From the NCBI GenBank assembly GCA_016934875.1, contig JAFGSC010000346.1, forward strand, positions 1 through 13,752: a stretch of 13,752 nucleotides of DNA, given 5' to 3'. The notes below the pieces were generated by a model. That model ran no database searches and was not told the origin of the DNA. It worked only from the letters and a program-made list of their open reading frames with translations. Origin of the DNA: Candidatus Atribacteria bacterium (GTDB lineage: Bacteria; Atribacterota; Phoenicimicrobiia; Phoenicimicrobiales; Stramentimicrobiaceae). This document shows positions 1 to 9,147 of this stretch, one piece after another. Positions within the stretch are counted from its first letter, which is position 1. Each line of letters starts with the position of its first letter. The translations under genes and the position numbers were made by a program.

Positions 1-2468
1 ATTTCAATTCTACATAGTGCAGGTGGTTTTATATGCTTTTCTGCTTCCTCTGCCTGGATGATAAACATATCATCAGAAATTTCTATATCTCCCAAATCTA
101 TAGATTTTTTGTAATAAAACGGTGAATATCCGCCTTTAGGAGAGGGGACAACCAATGCAAAATTTCCCTGTTCAACACCCCGCTGGATAGTATCCTTTAT
201 TGCATCCTGGTTTAAAAGACGAGGGAACTGCGGTGAAGCAAAAAATACATCCCGGACAGATTTTGTACTCCATTCCGTGAAGGCAGGAGGCCAATTTTTT
301 AATAGAAGTCGTGGGCTAATATTTTTTACAATTTCATCTATCTGGCGTAGGTGATTTATAATATATTGGCTCATACTGTTAGCTGCACTTGATGTAACAA
401 GACCCAGGTCTATGGTTTTTAATTCATTATCTCTTCCAATCATAACTAATTTATTATAGCTTCGCCATACAATTTCCCGTAAATCACGTTTTGCTCTATT
501 TATATTTTCCTTTAATTGCCTTTGTTGTGCATCATCAAGTTTTAAGTTCTCGTCATCAATATCCTTCCATGCGATTAATTTTCGGGTTTCTGATTTCATT
601 GCAGCTGACGAATCAAGAAGAACCCAGATTAATGAACTTTTAAATGTTCGGGCAGATGTACCATATTCTTTGGTCATCTTGTCAATTTTATCCATTATTT
701 CCGGCAACTCTTGTAATGAGTTTTCAGGATTAACAATTATGAAAGAGATTACTGGTCTATCAGCTATTTGATTACTTTTCTCAGGATAGAAAACACGTTC
801 AATACCTTCTTGTACTGGAAAAACTTTTTGAATTTCATTTAATATTATTTCATCAACAACTTCATCCTTTATGTTTGCCTTTCGGTCTGCAAACCGCTTA
901 TTGAGATTTTCTTTAAGGCTAAAACGATATTGATTTCGCTCTACCTGTAAATAATAACAGGTATCTGTTAAAGCATCCAAAGCTGTCTCTACATTTCCAA
1001 TATCAAAATTGGGTTCTTCAACATCAATTCTAATTTCCGGGATGGTAGCTGTATTCTTTGTTTGCCCACCATTTGATTCAAAAAAAACAACTGTTGCGAT
1101 TTTCTTATGGATTTGTGCTTTTTTCAATGTTTCTTCTGCTTCCTGGTCTAATCGCAAAGCATGAGAATCCTTTTTGCCTGCAATATCTGTTGTCAATGCT
1201 CCTTCAAGGCGGGATTCACCCAGTTGTTCAAAGACCGCTGACCTGAATAAAGAATCTTCCATTGGTGCAGAACCGAGACTTATTAATAAATCATCTTTTG
1301 CACCTTTAAATCCTTGTTGATAGGTATGGGAAATCCATAAGGCAAGTAGGCGCAAAATACCACGGGTTTGTTGAAAGCGGGGTAATTCCTGCCATTTTCT
1401 TTCAAAAACAGAAAGCACCATGGGATGAAATGGATAAGTGGCCTTAAAAACATCTATAGCATTTTCAGGGAACCAGCTGGGTATTTGCTGTCTGTTTGAA
1501 ACTATCCAGTCGGAATATTCTTTACATACTTTCAAAGCTTCTTCAGGAATAAATAACCTCCCATCTGAATCAACATTTTTGCAATCCCATTCAAATAATC
1601 TACGCCGAATAATCTCCGAGGTTTCAGATTCCGAAGCCATGATAACTGCTTTACCAAGGCGGTCAAGTAGTTTTTTAAACCGTGTATAATCAGCCTGGTC
1701 ATCTGCTGTCATTTCCAGTTCTGATGCTGGAATTGATGCAACCAAAACCATCTTGTCATTTCCTCTGGCTTCTTCTGACAGGTTTTGTATAAAATTATAT
1801 AATTGAGTAGCAAGTCCGCTTTTACGATTCCTGCTTATATAATTTAACAATTCATCAAATAAAATTAATACAGGTTTATCTTTTGGAAGGAATTTGCGGA
1901 TTACTTCACAGGATGGGGCAATACCTTTTATTTCATGTTCTTCAATAATATTATACCCAAGCTCCCCAGATAATTGGAATGCAATTTCTCCCCAGGGAGT
2001 TTTTCTTTTTGGGGTTCCATCATCGCCACCCCGACCCTGTATTGAATCAAATTCTGTACCTACAAAAACAGCAGTTTCTGCATTTGGAACATCCTTTACT
2101 TTGGCCTGATTTAATATCAGATTAACGCCATAAAAATTGTTTGCTTTAGACCCGTTATTTGCAAGATGATAAAGAAGTGTCAGTGCATGGGTTTTACCGC
2201 CACCGAATTGAGTTGTCATATTAAATACAGGAGATGTTTCTGTTTTTTCACCAGACAATCGGCGGACGACCTCTGATGCAAGATTGCGGAGGTTTTTCGT
2301 TAAATAAGTGCGTTCAAAAAACCTGGTTGGATTTTGATAATCAATATGTGCTCTTCCATCTCTTACCTGGTCTAAATGTACTGCAAACTCTGAAGCATCA
2401 AGGGGCTTCCCTTCTCTTAAATCTTCTCTTGGGATTGCTACTTTGTACCATGGTTTTAATTTACTCAT
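1..2468 (-). CDS. DUF499 AAA-like ATPase of an Hma-type defence operon (partial, 3' end outside window)
   Basis: The reading frame is open from the ATG at 2468 to the window edge, giving about 822 residues; the C-terminus is missing. Spot checks of the frame at several places show no break. The protein begins MSKLKPWYKVAIPRED. A Walker A motif, FGGGKTH, has its Lys at residue 92. A Walker B segment, VLILFDEL, has Asp-Glu at 205-206. This pattern and the overall character fit the DUF499 family of large P-loop ATPases, usually around 1,000 residues, found beside DUF1156 methylases. Start choice: GAGGAG lies about six bases before the ATG, and the upstream methylase stops only 19 bases away, so translation is probably coupled. 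The likely role is ATP-driven sensing or remodelling of DNA or protein in a restriction-like anti-phage complex in the cytoplasm; this is inferred from family and context. The family call is fairly sure, the mechanism is not. Confidence 0.85.
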   Translation of the reverse strand, partial: MSKLKPWYKVAIPREDLREGKPLDASEFAVHLDQVRDGRAHIDYQNPTRFFERTYLTKNLRNLASEVVRRLSGEKTETSPVFNMTTQFGGGKTHALTLLYHLANNGSKANNFYGVNLILNQAKVKDVPNAETAVFVGTEFDSIQGRGGDDGTPKRKTPWGEIAFQLSGELGYNIIEEHEIKGIAPSCEVIRKFLPKDKPVLILFDELLNYISRNRKSGLATQLYNFIQNLSEEARGNDKMVLVASIPASELEMTADDQADYTRFKKLLDRLGKAVIMASESETSEIIRRRLFEWDCKNVDSDGRLFIPEEALKVCKEYSDWIVSNRQQIPSWFPENAIDVFKATYPFHPMVLSVFERKWQELPRFQQTRGILRLLALWISHTYQQGFKGAKDDLLISLGSAPMEDSLFRSAVFEQLGESRLEGALTTDIAGKKDSHALRLDQEAEETLKKAQIHKKIATVVFFESNGGQTKNTATIPEIRIDVEEPNFDIGNVETALDALTDTCYYLQVERNQYRFSLKENLNKRFADRKANIKDEVVDEIILNEIQKVFPVQEGIERVFYPEKSNQIADRPVISFIIVNPENSLQELPEIMDKIDKMTKEYGTSARTFKSSLIWVLLDSSAAMKSETRKLIAWKDIDDENLKLDDAQQRQLKENINRAKRDLREIVWRSYNKLVMIGRDNELKTIDLGLVTSSAANSMSQYIINHLRQIDEIVKNISPRLLLKNWPPAFTEWSTKSVRDVFFASPQFPRLLNQDAIKDTIQRGVEQGNFALVVPSPKGGYSPFYYKKSIDLGDIEISDDMFIIQAEEAEKHIKPPALCRIE

Positions 2469-2487
2469 AGATTCTCCTCACTTATTA

Positions 2488-5346
2488 TCAAAATCCAAAT
2501 CCTTTTTTCTTGGCAAGCAAACCATCTACCCAACGTTTCTCATCTGTTCCACCAGGATAAAGGGCAGATAAAGATTGTGCAAGTCGCCAAAAAAGCGGAT
2601 TATTTCCAATACCTTCTTCTATTAAAAATCGTTTTAGAGCCTCTGAACGATTGGCTGCAAAAAGTAACATACACTGATGCAACTGGTCTAATACTGTTTC
2701 CCCGGCTTGTCCCTGTATATCACCTTTCCAGCTTTCACTTTCCTGCTCTATAAATGATTCATCAAAATCAAACAATGTAGGTTCCTGTTTTTTTCTTTTA
2801 GAAACCTTCGTAGATTCAGTATCTTTTCCGAATAAATGTTTTGTTCGTGCAGCTACTGGAATAAGTATAGCAGTATCTCCTTTAATCAATACAAGATGTT
2901 TGAGATTTTCAAGATGAGCACCTAATCCTTGAGCAATTTTACGGGCTGCATCATATTCAAGGGCAAATCCACCACTTACTTTTCCTTTTTTACCTTCATC
3001 TTCTGATGATATATCATTCCCGTTTGTGTCAGCAGTTTTCAATGTCCAGAGCCACATAGCTGTCAAACGGGAATCTTCTTCAAAGCCAGTAGTATCAGCA
3101 CCAGCAAAAATCATGGTCAGGGCTTCTTTTGCTACGGCAGCCCAAACCTGTTCAAGATATTCTTTAAGAGTTACGATGTCTCCACTTGCTTTTTCTACTT
3201 TTAAATAACGGGAAAATATTTCAAGAGCTGGGCCTAAACAAGCAAAAATTGCATCTGCACCTACGATACCTTCTTCGGATAAACGAGGCATCCATTCATG
3301 GATACGTTTGGGCAGTTCAACCAATACATCACGTAAATCACCAATTTCAATTTCACCAAACATTTTACGTGGCCGTACGATTAAATGAATTGAAGAAGAA
3401 AGCGCAGATGATTTATTTGCTCTCATTCTTGCAGCTCTTTCTGTATCAATAGGCCATGAAGCTGTAACAACAAAACCTGCATCAATCACTGATGATAATA
3501 AAGTTTCCCAAGCAGCTGTTCCTTTATGTGCAAAAACAATAGCACCTATTCCATCTTCTCTTAAAACTCTATGGCCTTCTTTGAATGCTTTGGTCATTCG
3601 TTCCTGATAATATTCATGGGATTGTTTTCCACGTTCATCAGCAACTGCATAGGGATTGACAACTATTTGTTCACTTTTTGTAGTTAATTTTATATTAAAT
3701 AAATCAGGAAATAAATTTCCGATATATCTTTTTAACCATACAAAATTCAAATCTGATAAATCTGCATAAGGAACAACATCATAATATGGCGGGTCGGTAA
3801 AAAATAAATCAGCAGAGTCATCTGGTAATGGTAATTCAGTAGCATTTGCTTTTCTTACTGTTATTGATTGATTATTTATTGATAATACAGAATATAATGC
3901 TCCTAAACCATTTTTAAAAGAGAAATCCAATCCTCCTACATATTCAGAACATAATGGATTTGCTTCTGCCCAATCCCAACGCATAGCTATTGCATTTCCT
4001 GTTATAAAACATGAAATCATGTGTTCGGCAAGCCAAGTACTCATATTGGTTTGATAATGTATAGTATTACTAACCGCAAGAGATAATGAGGCAAGCGTAT
4101 AACGAACAAGTTCATCAGAAACATTTTTTGCTTCTAATTTTTTACCATACTCCTTTATAATTTTACCGATTGTATAGAGGGCAAGCTTTTGACGGGGCGA
4201 AAACAAATCACCCCATGTTTTAATTCCATATAGACCAGCAGTAAAAGCACGAGGGTCAAAAACTGGGAATGGTTCGGTAATATCTATTTGGTTTTGTTCA
4301 CTGACAATTCTTTCCCATTCTAATTCTGCTGTTTTATAAGCCTTTATATCTATTTCTGTTATATTTTTATATTCTTTACCTTGACGAGTGCCAATCGCAA
4401 TCGCTACACCTAAAATTCTATTTCCAATTTTACCTTCTTTACCTTGTATTTTAACTCGTTCTTTGTTTGTTGTATAACCACAAACTGGACAGATTGCATG
4501 ACCTCCTCCAGCGGTATTTAATAATTGTTTTGGTGCAAATGTTCCAGTTTTTATCTGAATATTAACTTTTTTATTCTTTTTATCTCCTGATATTTCTATC
4601 CATGTTTTACGCTTACCTTTTGCAATTAAAGTTTGTGATATAAGTGGGATTTCCACTCCACACCCAGGCCCTTCACAAGTTACTGTTCTTGCCCATAACC
4701 AGGCGATTGCATCTTTATCATCATAAGTAGGATAATATTGTGAAAGTCTTTTTTTTGCCTCTTCCTTTATATATTCTACCCCATCTTCATATTTATCAAT
4801 GATTTGTTGACCAAAATTTGCTACCGCATACAATAAAACTCTCATACAAATATTTGATACTGGATTTAAATCCATTGCTATACTATCGCATCCTAATCGG
4901 GCAGCTTCTCCGGGTATGGCCCCATATCCTGAGAATGAATCAAATATTATTGGCTTATTCTCAGTTAGTTTGGCTGCTGCAATTAATTCCCTTGCTGTTT
5001 TATTAAATACTGAATCTGAACCCAATTCCCATTTTGCATATTCTGCTATAAATGAAAGCAATGATGATTCAATTTCTTTTGGAGATAAATCTTTTGGTTT
5101 AAATGGTGTATGTGTAAGAATTTCATTAGTAGATTTAATAAAACTGCTTGGACAATTTTTATCAGTAGGAGCAGGAAGTAGTGAAGAGAGTATTACTGCA
5201 CGACATGCTCCCCATGGACGACGAGCCCACCAAATATGTAAATTCCAGGGATGTCCTTTACGTAAATTCTTTTCATTTCTTGCATGCGTTGATATTTTTT
5301 TTATAAACAAATCTACTTCTATCAGTCTTTTCGGATATTTTGTCAT
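2488..5346 (-). CDS. DUF1156 DNA methylase (predicted N6-adenine type) of an Hma-type defence operon
   Basis: A complete 952-residue protein. The N-terminus carries the DUF1156 signature: KRLIEVDLF, then GHPWNLHIWWARRPWGACRA (residues 31-50). An AdoMet-binding motif, DSFSGYGAIPGEA, lies at 136-148, followed by a DLNP acidic segment at 159-162. The catalytic motif is TDPPYYD, with DPPY at 518-521; DPPY is typical of amino-methyltransferases acting on adenine. Between these two motifs sits a long insert with paired cysteines (C224/C229 and C286/C289, the latter as CPVC), which looks like a zinc ribbon. The C-terminal third has no motif I recognise and may hold the target-recognition or partner-binding part. 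The ATG overlaps the helicase stop in an ATGA arrangement, so the two are translationally coupled. It probably methylates host DNA so that the helicase and ATPase spare it. The family call is secure; target sequence and base are inferred. Confidence 0.92.
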   Translation of the reverse strand: MTKYPKRLIEVDLFIKKISTHARNEKNLRKGHPWNLHIWWARRPWGACRAVILSSLLPAPTDKNCPSSFIKSTNEILTHTPFKPKDLSPKEIESSLLSFIAEYAKWELGSDSVFNKTARELIAAAKLTENKPIIFDSFSGYGAIPGEAARLGCDSIAMDLNPVSNICMRVLLYAVANFGQQIIDKYEDGVEYIKEEAKKRLSQYYPTYDDKDAIAWLWARTVTCEGPGCGVEIPLISQTLIAKGKRKTWIEISGDKKNKKVNIQIKTGTFAPKQLLNTAGGGHAICPVCGYTTNKERVKIQGKEGKIGNRILGVAIAIGTRQGKEYKNITEIDIKAYKTAELEWERIVSEQNQIDITEPFPVFDPRAFTAGLYGIKTWGDLFSPRQKLALYTIGKIIKEYGKKLEAKNVSDELVRYTLASLSLAVSNTIHYQTNMSTWLAEHMISCFITGNAIAMRWDWAEANPLCSEYVGGLDFSFKNGLGALYSVLSINNQSITVRKANATELPLPDDSADLFFTDPPYYDVVPYADLSDLNFVWLKRYIGNLFPDLFNIKLTTKSEQIVVNPYAVADERGKQSHEYYQERMTKAFKEGHRVLREDGIGAIVFAHKGTAAWETLLSSVIDAGFVVTASWPIDTERAARMRANKSSALSSSIHLIVRPRKMFGEIEIGDLRDVLVELPKRIHEWMPRLSEEGIVGADAIFACLGPALEIFSRYLKVEKASGDIVTLKEYLEQVWAAVAKEALTMIFAGADTTGFEEDSRLTAMWLWTLKTADTNGNDISSEDEGKKGKVSGGFALEYDAARKIAQGLGAHLENLKHLVLIKGDTAILIPVAARTKHLFGKDTESTKVSKRKKQEPTLFDFDESFIEQESESWKGDIQGQAGETVLDQLHQCMLLFAANRSEALKRFLIEEGIGNNPLFWRLAQSLSALYPGGTDEKRWVDGLLAKKKGFGF

Positions 5347-8300
5347 TCTTTGTCCTCTCCCTGTAAAATTGTTTCAGCACCTACCTGATAATGCTCTACT
5401 TTAACAATAGGTTTCCATCCAAGTTTAGCCGGGTCATTCACTATATGAATTTCAGGAGAAGAAGCACAATTATAAACAACATAAAGCCAGTAGTCCTTTG
5501 TAAGCCGTAATGCAGTTTTATATTCATTTGAAGTAAGTGAAACTTCACCAACATAGGAACGGCCTTTTACTTCTATAAAGCGAACTTCAACAGCTGTTTG
5601 CGGGTCTTCAGGATGTGGTTTCCTTGAAATTAAATCAAATCCTCTGTTTTCCTTTTCAACACTTTGTACTTTCCAGCCACGGGCTTCTTCATATTTAATT
5701 GCTTCCTGGATTGCAATGCGTTCAATCTCCGGGTCACTCACCATTTTAGCAATATCTGGTGCAGTCCGTTCAGGGTGTGGAAGAACCCATGCAGAACCAA
5801 TGTGCTGAATATTTCCTATCGTGCATTGCAATTCCATTTTCAACTCTTCTCTTCGCCGGTCAAGCCTGTTGTTCAATTCATCCAATCGCTCTTCCATTAT
5901 TTTTAACCGGCCATCAATACCCGCATCTGTTGAACCATCCATCTTTGCTGTATGTAATTCAGCATACTGGCATTGTACTTTATCTATTAGAGTTTGAAGG
6001 CTGATGTCTATATGTTCAGAAATAAGTTTGATTTCTTTCTCCCGGTTCTGTTGATGTTCTTCAAGTAAATCCTTTAGTGCCTGGTTGACAAGCACTTCTT
6101 CAAGTTGGTTTCGGTTTACTGATTCTATATTATCTGGAACCTTTGTCCCCGGTGGAGCAGGAACAATATCCATAAAGATAGTAGGTTGGCGAATACTGAT
6201 TGAACCGTCCTGATTTGTTTGTGTAACAAAAAGTCGTTTGTGAAGAATATTACCCCTGCCATCCCGGATTTCAGCAGAAAAAACATCTAATAAAGACGGT
6301 TCAGTGATTTGTAAATCATAAAATACACTTCCCTTTACAATATCGGATTGCGTTTTTTCATTTACCATTGTCCTTACAGTTTCAAATAATGGATGCCCAG
6401 GAGTAACCCATTCAAGAGTTGGGTCAGCTATCAGGAAATCTTTTGAAAAAACAATATCTTTATATTCTCTACCCAATTTACCAAATCTTGGTTCAAGCTG
6501 TTCGCCTATTGGCAATAAAATTCTTGGTAATTTTCCAATACGATAAATATGGGATTTATTTTTATTTTCTTTTGGTGTTACACTTGCAATAGGTGATGCC
6601 TGGATAAAGAAATCTTCTATAACTTCTGGAACAAGCCTTCGTTCTTTAGCTTCCTCCGATTTACCGATAATTGCAGAAAGATTAATCTCCTTTTTTGCAA
6701 GCCCTTCAAGGGTTGATTCAGTAATTCTACGTAAACGTTCAGTATCAACCTGTTTAACTATTCTATCTTTAACAACATCTTCAGTAAGATTGCGGGCATA
6801 CAAGTCCCTAATCATCCTTTCAAGCTGATTGGCTGGAAATACATCTCCAAGTACATTAAAGACTTTTCCCGTTCGCTTTGGGTCTAAATCTTTTTCAATT
6901 TGACTGATACGGTCAAAGAGTTTTTCTAAAACACGGCCTTCACGGGTATTTGTTGATACAAAGTTAAGCACAAGACAATCTTTTTCCTGTCCATATCTAT
7001 GGATTCTTCCCATTCTCTGTTCAAGACGTACAGGGTTCCAGGGAATATCATAATTTATCATCAGCCAACAGAACTGAAGATTGATACCTTCACCCGCTGC
7101 TTCTGTAGCGACAAGAACCTGACAATTTTCTTTAAACTCTTTCTCTGCATATATTCGTGTTCCAGGAGTATCTCTATCTCCGATTTTCATTCCACCATGG
7201 ATTTGTGTAACATTAAGCCCCCACTCAAGGAGTTTACCGAGGGGGCGATTTTCTTTTCCATCCCCAACAAGGTAATTTAATGTATCCTTGTGTTCAGTAA
7301 ATATTAGGAGTTTCATCGTCTTATCTTTGAATACTCCATATTCTGTAATAACTTCCTTTAATTTTTTTAATTTTGATTCAACTTCCATTTCTTCTAATTG
7401 GCTTGCCTGGGCGATTAGTTTTGTAAGTTCAATTATTTCTTCACGTAATGCCTGTGGGTCAATAGAAGCAACAACCTCTTCCAATTCATTAAGTATTTCT
7501 TCCTGCTCTTCTTCGGTCAGGTCATCATAATCATCAGGAAGTTTTTTTTGCATCTGTTCCTGCCTGTAGGCTTCTGGATTTTCAAGTATTTTCTCTCTTT
7601 TAGCTCTCATCCTTTCCAAAGTCCTGCGGACTGCATATAAACTGGAAGCAAATCGTCTTTGAAGCATTGCCATCGTAAATCCAAGAGCACGCCCACGGGC
7701 AGATTTATCAGCAGCAGCTTTTATTGATTGATTTTCTACATATCGTGTGAGCATATCATAAAAATCAAGTTCTTCATTATTGATTTGAAAAGGTACTGTT
7801 TTTACATTTCGCTTAGTGAATAAACTTTTTACCTCTTTTGTATTGGCATCAGGAAATGTAACTAATGCTTCTTTGACCCTGCGTAAATAAAATGGGGCGT
7901 TTCTGTCTTTCATTGCTTTCTCAAGGCTACTAACATCGCCATATACATCCTTATCCAGAAGACGAAGAAATAAACAAAAATTTTCGGGATTGCCCTTATG
8001 GGGTGTTGCTGTCATTAAAAGAATATGGTCTGTTCGCTCTGATAAAGCTTCTCCAAGTTGATATGCAAGAGTTTTATGTTGTTCATCAGAAGCACTCATT
8101 TTATGTGATTCATCTACAATTACCAAGTCCCAATAGCTTCGCATCAAACTTTCTGATGCATCATCAATTCGGGACACCCAAGATACAGATGTAATAACCT
8201 GGTTTATTTCCTGCCATGGATTGGAACCATATTTTCCCCGGAGAACATAACTATCAACTTTTGCAAAATCTTCTCGAAACTTATCTTTTAGTTCTCGTTG

Positions 8301-8801
8301 CCACTGAAAACACAAATTGGCAGGTGTTACAATAAGCGTACGCTTTATCAATCCTCTTATCTTTAGTTCTTTAATAAGCAATCCTGCCATTATTGTTTTA
8401 CCAGCACCTGGGTCATCAGCCAAGAGAAAGCGAATTCTTGGTAATTTCAGGAAATAATCATAAACTGCTTCTAACTGATGTGGCAGCGGGTCTACTCTTG
8501 CGATTGAAAGACTGAAATAAGGGTCATATTCATAGGCCAATTCAAGACGTATTGCTTCAATACCAAGCCTAAATTTAATTGCATCCCCATCAAATGCCTT
8601 TTTATCAACAGGTATAATTTCAAGTTGCTCAATCTGTTCAGGTGTCAAAACAGGTTGGTGTACCTTTCCAGTATTCATTCCTTCACAGATTAGTTTTACT
8701 GAATCTCCTACAGGAACAACAGAGATTATTTTTACAAGTTCAGGAAAAATAGATCCACGAATCAGGGTATCAGGGGCTAATTTTGTATATATATCATTCA
8801 T
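5343..8801 (-). CDS. SNF2-type DEAD/H helicase with C-terminal DUF3883 nuclease-fold domain, first gene of an Hma-type defence operon
   Basis: A complete 1,152-residue protein. Superfamily 2 (SNF2/RapA-like) motifs appear in order: motif I DDPGAGKT (129-136), motif II DESH (230-233), motif III TATPHKG (264-270), then ATEAAGEGINLQ (565-576) and the motif VI region EQRMGRIHRYGQ (594-605). A highly charged, probably coiled-coil stretch lies at about 395-490. The last about 117 residues match DUF3883: GFD (Asp1056) followed by IEVKGR (Glu1077, Lys1079), the D...ExK spacing of PD-(D/E)XK nuclease folds. It is likely an ATP-driven DNA translocase, possibly with its own cleavage activity. AAAGGA about seven bases before the ATG supports this start, and a promoter candidate lies just upstream. 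It leads the operon and overlaps the methylase gene by four bases. The helicase call is firm; nuclease activity is inferred from motif only. Confidence 0.93.
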   Translation of the reverse strand: MNDIYTKLAPDTLIRGSIFPELVKIISVVPVGDSVKLICEGMNTGKVHQPVLTPEQIEQLEIIPVDKKAFDGDAIKFRLGIEAIRLELAYEYDPYFSLSIARVDPLPHQLEAVYDYFLKLPRIRFLLADDPGAGKTIMAGLLIKELKIRGLIKRTLIVTPANLCFQWQRELKDKFREDFAKVDSYVLRGKYGSNPWQEINQVITSVSWVSRIDDASESLMRSYWDLVIVDESHKMSASDEQHKTLAYQLGEALSERTDHILLMTATPHKGNPENFCLFLRLLDKDVYGDVSSLEKAMKDRNAPFYLRRVKEALVTFPDANTKEVKSLFTKRNVKTVPFQINNEELDFYDMLTRYVENQSIKAAADKSARGRALGFTMAMLQRRFASSLYAVRRTLERMRAKREKILENPEAYRQEQMQKKLPDDYDDLTEEEQEEILNELEEVVASIDPQALREEIIELTKLIAQASQLEEMEVESKLKKLKEVITEYGVFKDKTMKLLIFTEHKDTLNYLVGDGKENRPLGKLLEWGLNVTQIHGGMKIGDRDTPGTRIYAEKEFKENCQVLVATEAAGEGINLQFCWLMINYDIPWNPVRLEQRMGRIHRYGQEKDCLVLNFVSTNTREGRVLEKLFDRISQIEKDLDPKRTGKVFNVLGDVFPANQLERMIRDLYARNLTEDVVKDRIVKQVDTERLRRITESTLEGLAKKEINLSAIIGKSEEAKERRLVPEVIEDFFIQASPIASVTPKENKNKSHIYRIGKLPRILLPIGEQLEPRFGKLGREYKDIVFSKDFLIADPTLEWVTPGHPLFETVRTMVNEKTQSDIVKGSVFYDLQITEPSLLDVFSAEIRDGRGNILHKRLFVTQTNQDGSISIRQPTIFMDIVPAPPGTKVPDNIESVNRNQLEEVLVNQALKDLLEEHQQNREKEIKLISEHIDISLQTLIDKVQCQYAELHTAKMDGSTDAGIDGRLKIMEERLDELNNRLDRRREELKMELQCTIGNIQHIGSAWVLPHPERTAPDIAKMVSDPEIERIAIQEAIKYEEARGWKVQSVEKENRGFDLISRKPHPEDPQTAVEVRFIEVKGRSYVGEVSLTSNEYKTALRLTKDYWLYVVYNCASSPEIHIVNDPAKLGWKPIVKVEHYQVGAETILQGEDKE

Positions 8802-8833
8802 TTGTTTTTTCCTTTACCTGTCCTTTTACACGC

Positions 8834-8843
8834 TATGATCATA
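8834..8843. promoter_or_regulatory. Palindrome TATGATCATA over the -10 box of the defence operon (possible operator)
   Basis: A perfect 10-base palindrome covers the predicted -10 box of the helicase promoter. The same ten bases recur at 9241-9250 in the IS left end. A protein bound here would block the promoter, so it could be an operator. It may instead simply be an IS-derived sequence. No regulator gene is visible in the window. Confidence 0.3.
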
Positions 8844-8866
8844 CACAATTTATTATATTATCACAA
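8838..8866 (-). promoter_or_regulatory. Candidate sigma70-type promoter of the defence operon
   Basis: On the minus strand, TTGTGA (8861-8866) is followed by a 17-base spacer and TATGAT (8838-8843). These match the -35 and -10 consensus at 4/6 and 5/6. Transcription would begin about 30 bases before the helicase ATG, leaving room for its AAAGGA ribosome site. A second -10-like box, TATAAT, lies within the spacer at 8852-8857, but I see no good -35 for it. Confidence 0.45.
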
Positions 8867-8914
8867 TACCATCATAACATTCCAGTATATGTACACCCGT
8901 AATTTGGAAATCCG

Positions 8915-8928
8915 AATTTCCGGAAATT
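8915..8928. repeat. Perfect 14-base palindrome AATTTCCGGAAATT
   Basis: The sequence equals its own reverse complement. It lies about 115 bases before the helicase start. It overlaps related inverted units just upstream (AATTTGGAAAT at 8901-8911 and GGAAAT...ATTTCC). It could be a protein-binding site for control of the defence operon or part of the old IS end; the sequence does not decide. Confidence 0.5.
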
Positions 8929-8942
8929 TTGGCCTTACCGGT

Positions 8943-8971
8943 GCCATCATTGTATTTTTTACGATGATAGC
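8943..8971 (+). repeat. Strong 12-bp stem hairpin with TTTTT loop
   Basis: The left arm at 8943-8954 (GCCATCATTGTA) pairs with the right arm at 8960-8971 (TACGATGATAGC). There is one mismatch and one G-U pair, around a five-base loop of T. No T-tract follows, so it is not a standard intrinsic terminator on either strand. Its right arm runs into the 53-base repeat that starts at 8959. It may be an operator or an IS-end structure. Confidence 0.5.
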
Positions 8972-9011
8972 GCGGGAATTTTGCGAAATCGCTACGACCA
9001 TAATTTGGCAA
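8959..9011 (+). repeat. Diverged IS left-end-like repeat, copy A
   Basis: This 53-base stretch aligns without gaps to 9207-9259. Both copies have TTACGAT-ATAG-G-GGGAATTT at the start and a second, related unit 33 bases later (CTACGACCATAATTTGGCAA here, TTATGATCATAAATAGGTAA there). Copy B lies directly before the transposase remnant, so copy A is best read as the left end of a second, related element. Confidence 0.5.
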
Positions 9012-9098
9012 AAACTATAATGTCAAATGTGTAAAGCACAGATAAGCATACAGACTTGTACGGGCAGCAAATGCTTGATTTCGAATAATTGCTTTTAC

Positions 9099-9135
9099 GG
9101 CCAGTCCGGCAAAATGGAGTCAGGCTGGTCTTTTT
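9099..9135 (+). terminator. Weak terminator-like hairpin
   Basis: GGCCAGTC (9099-9106) can pair with GGCTGGTC (9123-9130) over eight positions with two G-U pairs. A TTTTT tract follows at 9131-9135. The loop is long (16 bases), so this would be a weak terminator at best. It would stop plus-strand transcripts before the transposase remnant. Confidence 0.25.
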
Positions 9136-9147
9136 AAAATTCGATCT

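Noticed and set aside
1..8801. DISARM or BREX system
   Set aside because: The helicase has DUF3883 rather than DUF1998, and no PglZ, BrxC-type or DrmB protein is present. The DUF1156 + DUF499 + helicase combination fits Hma better.
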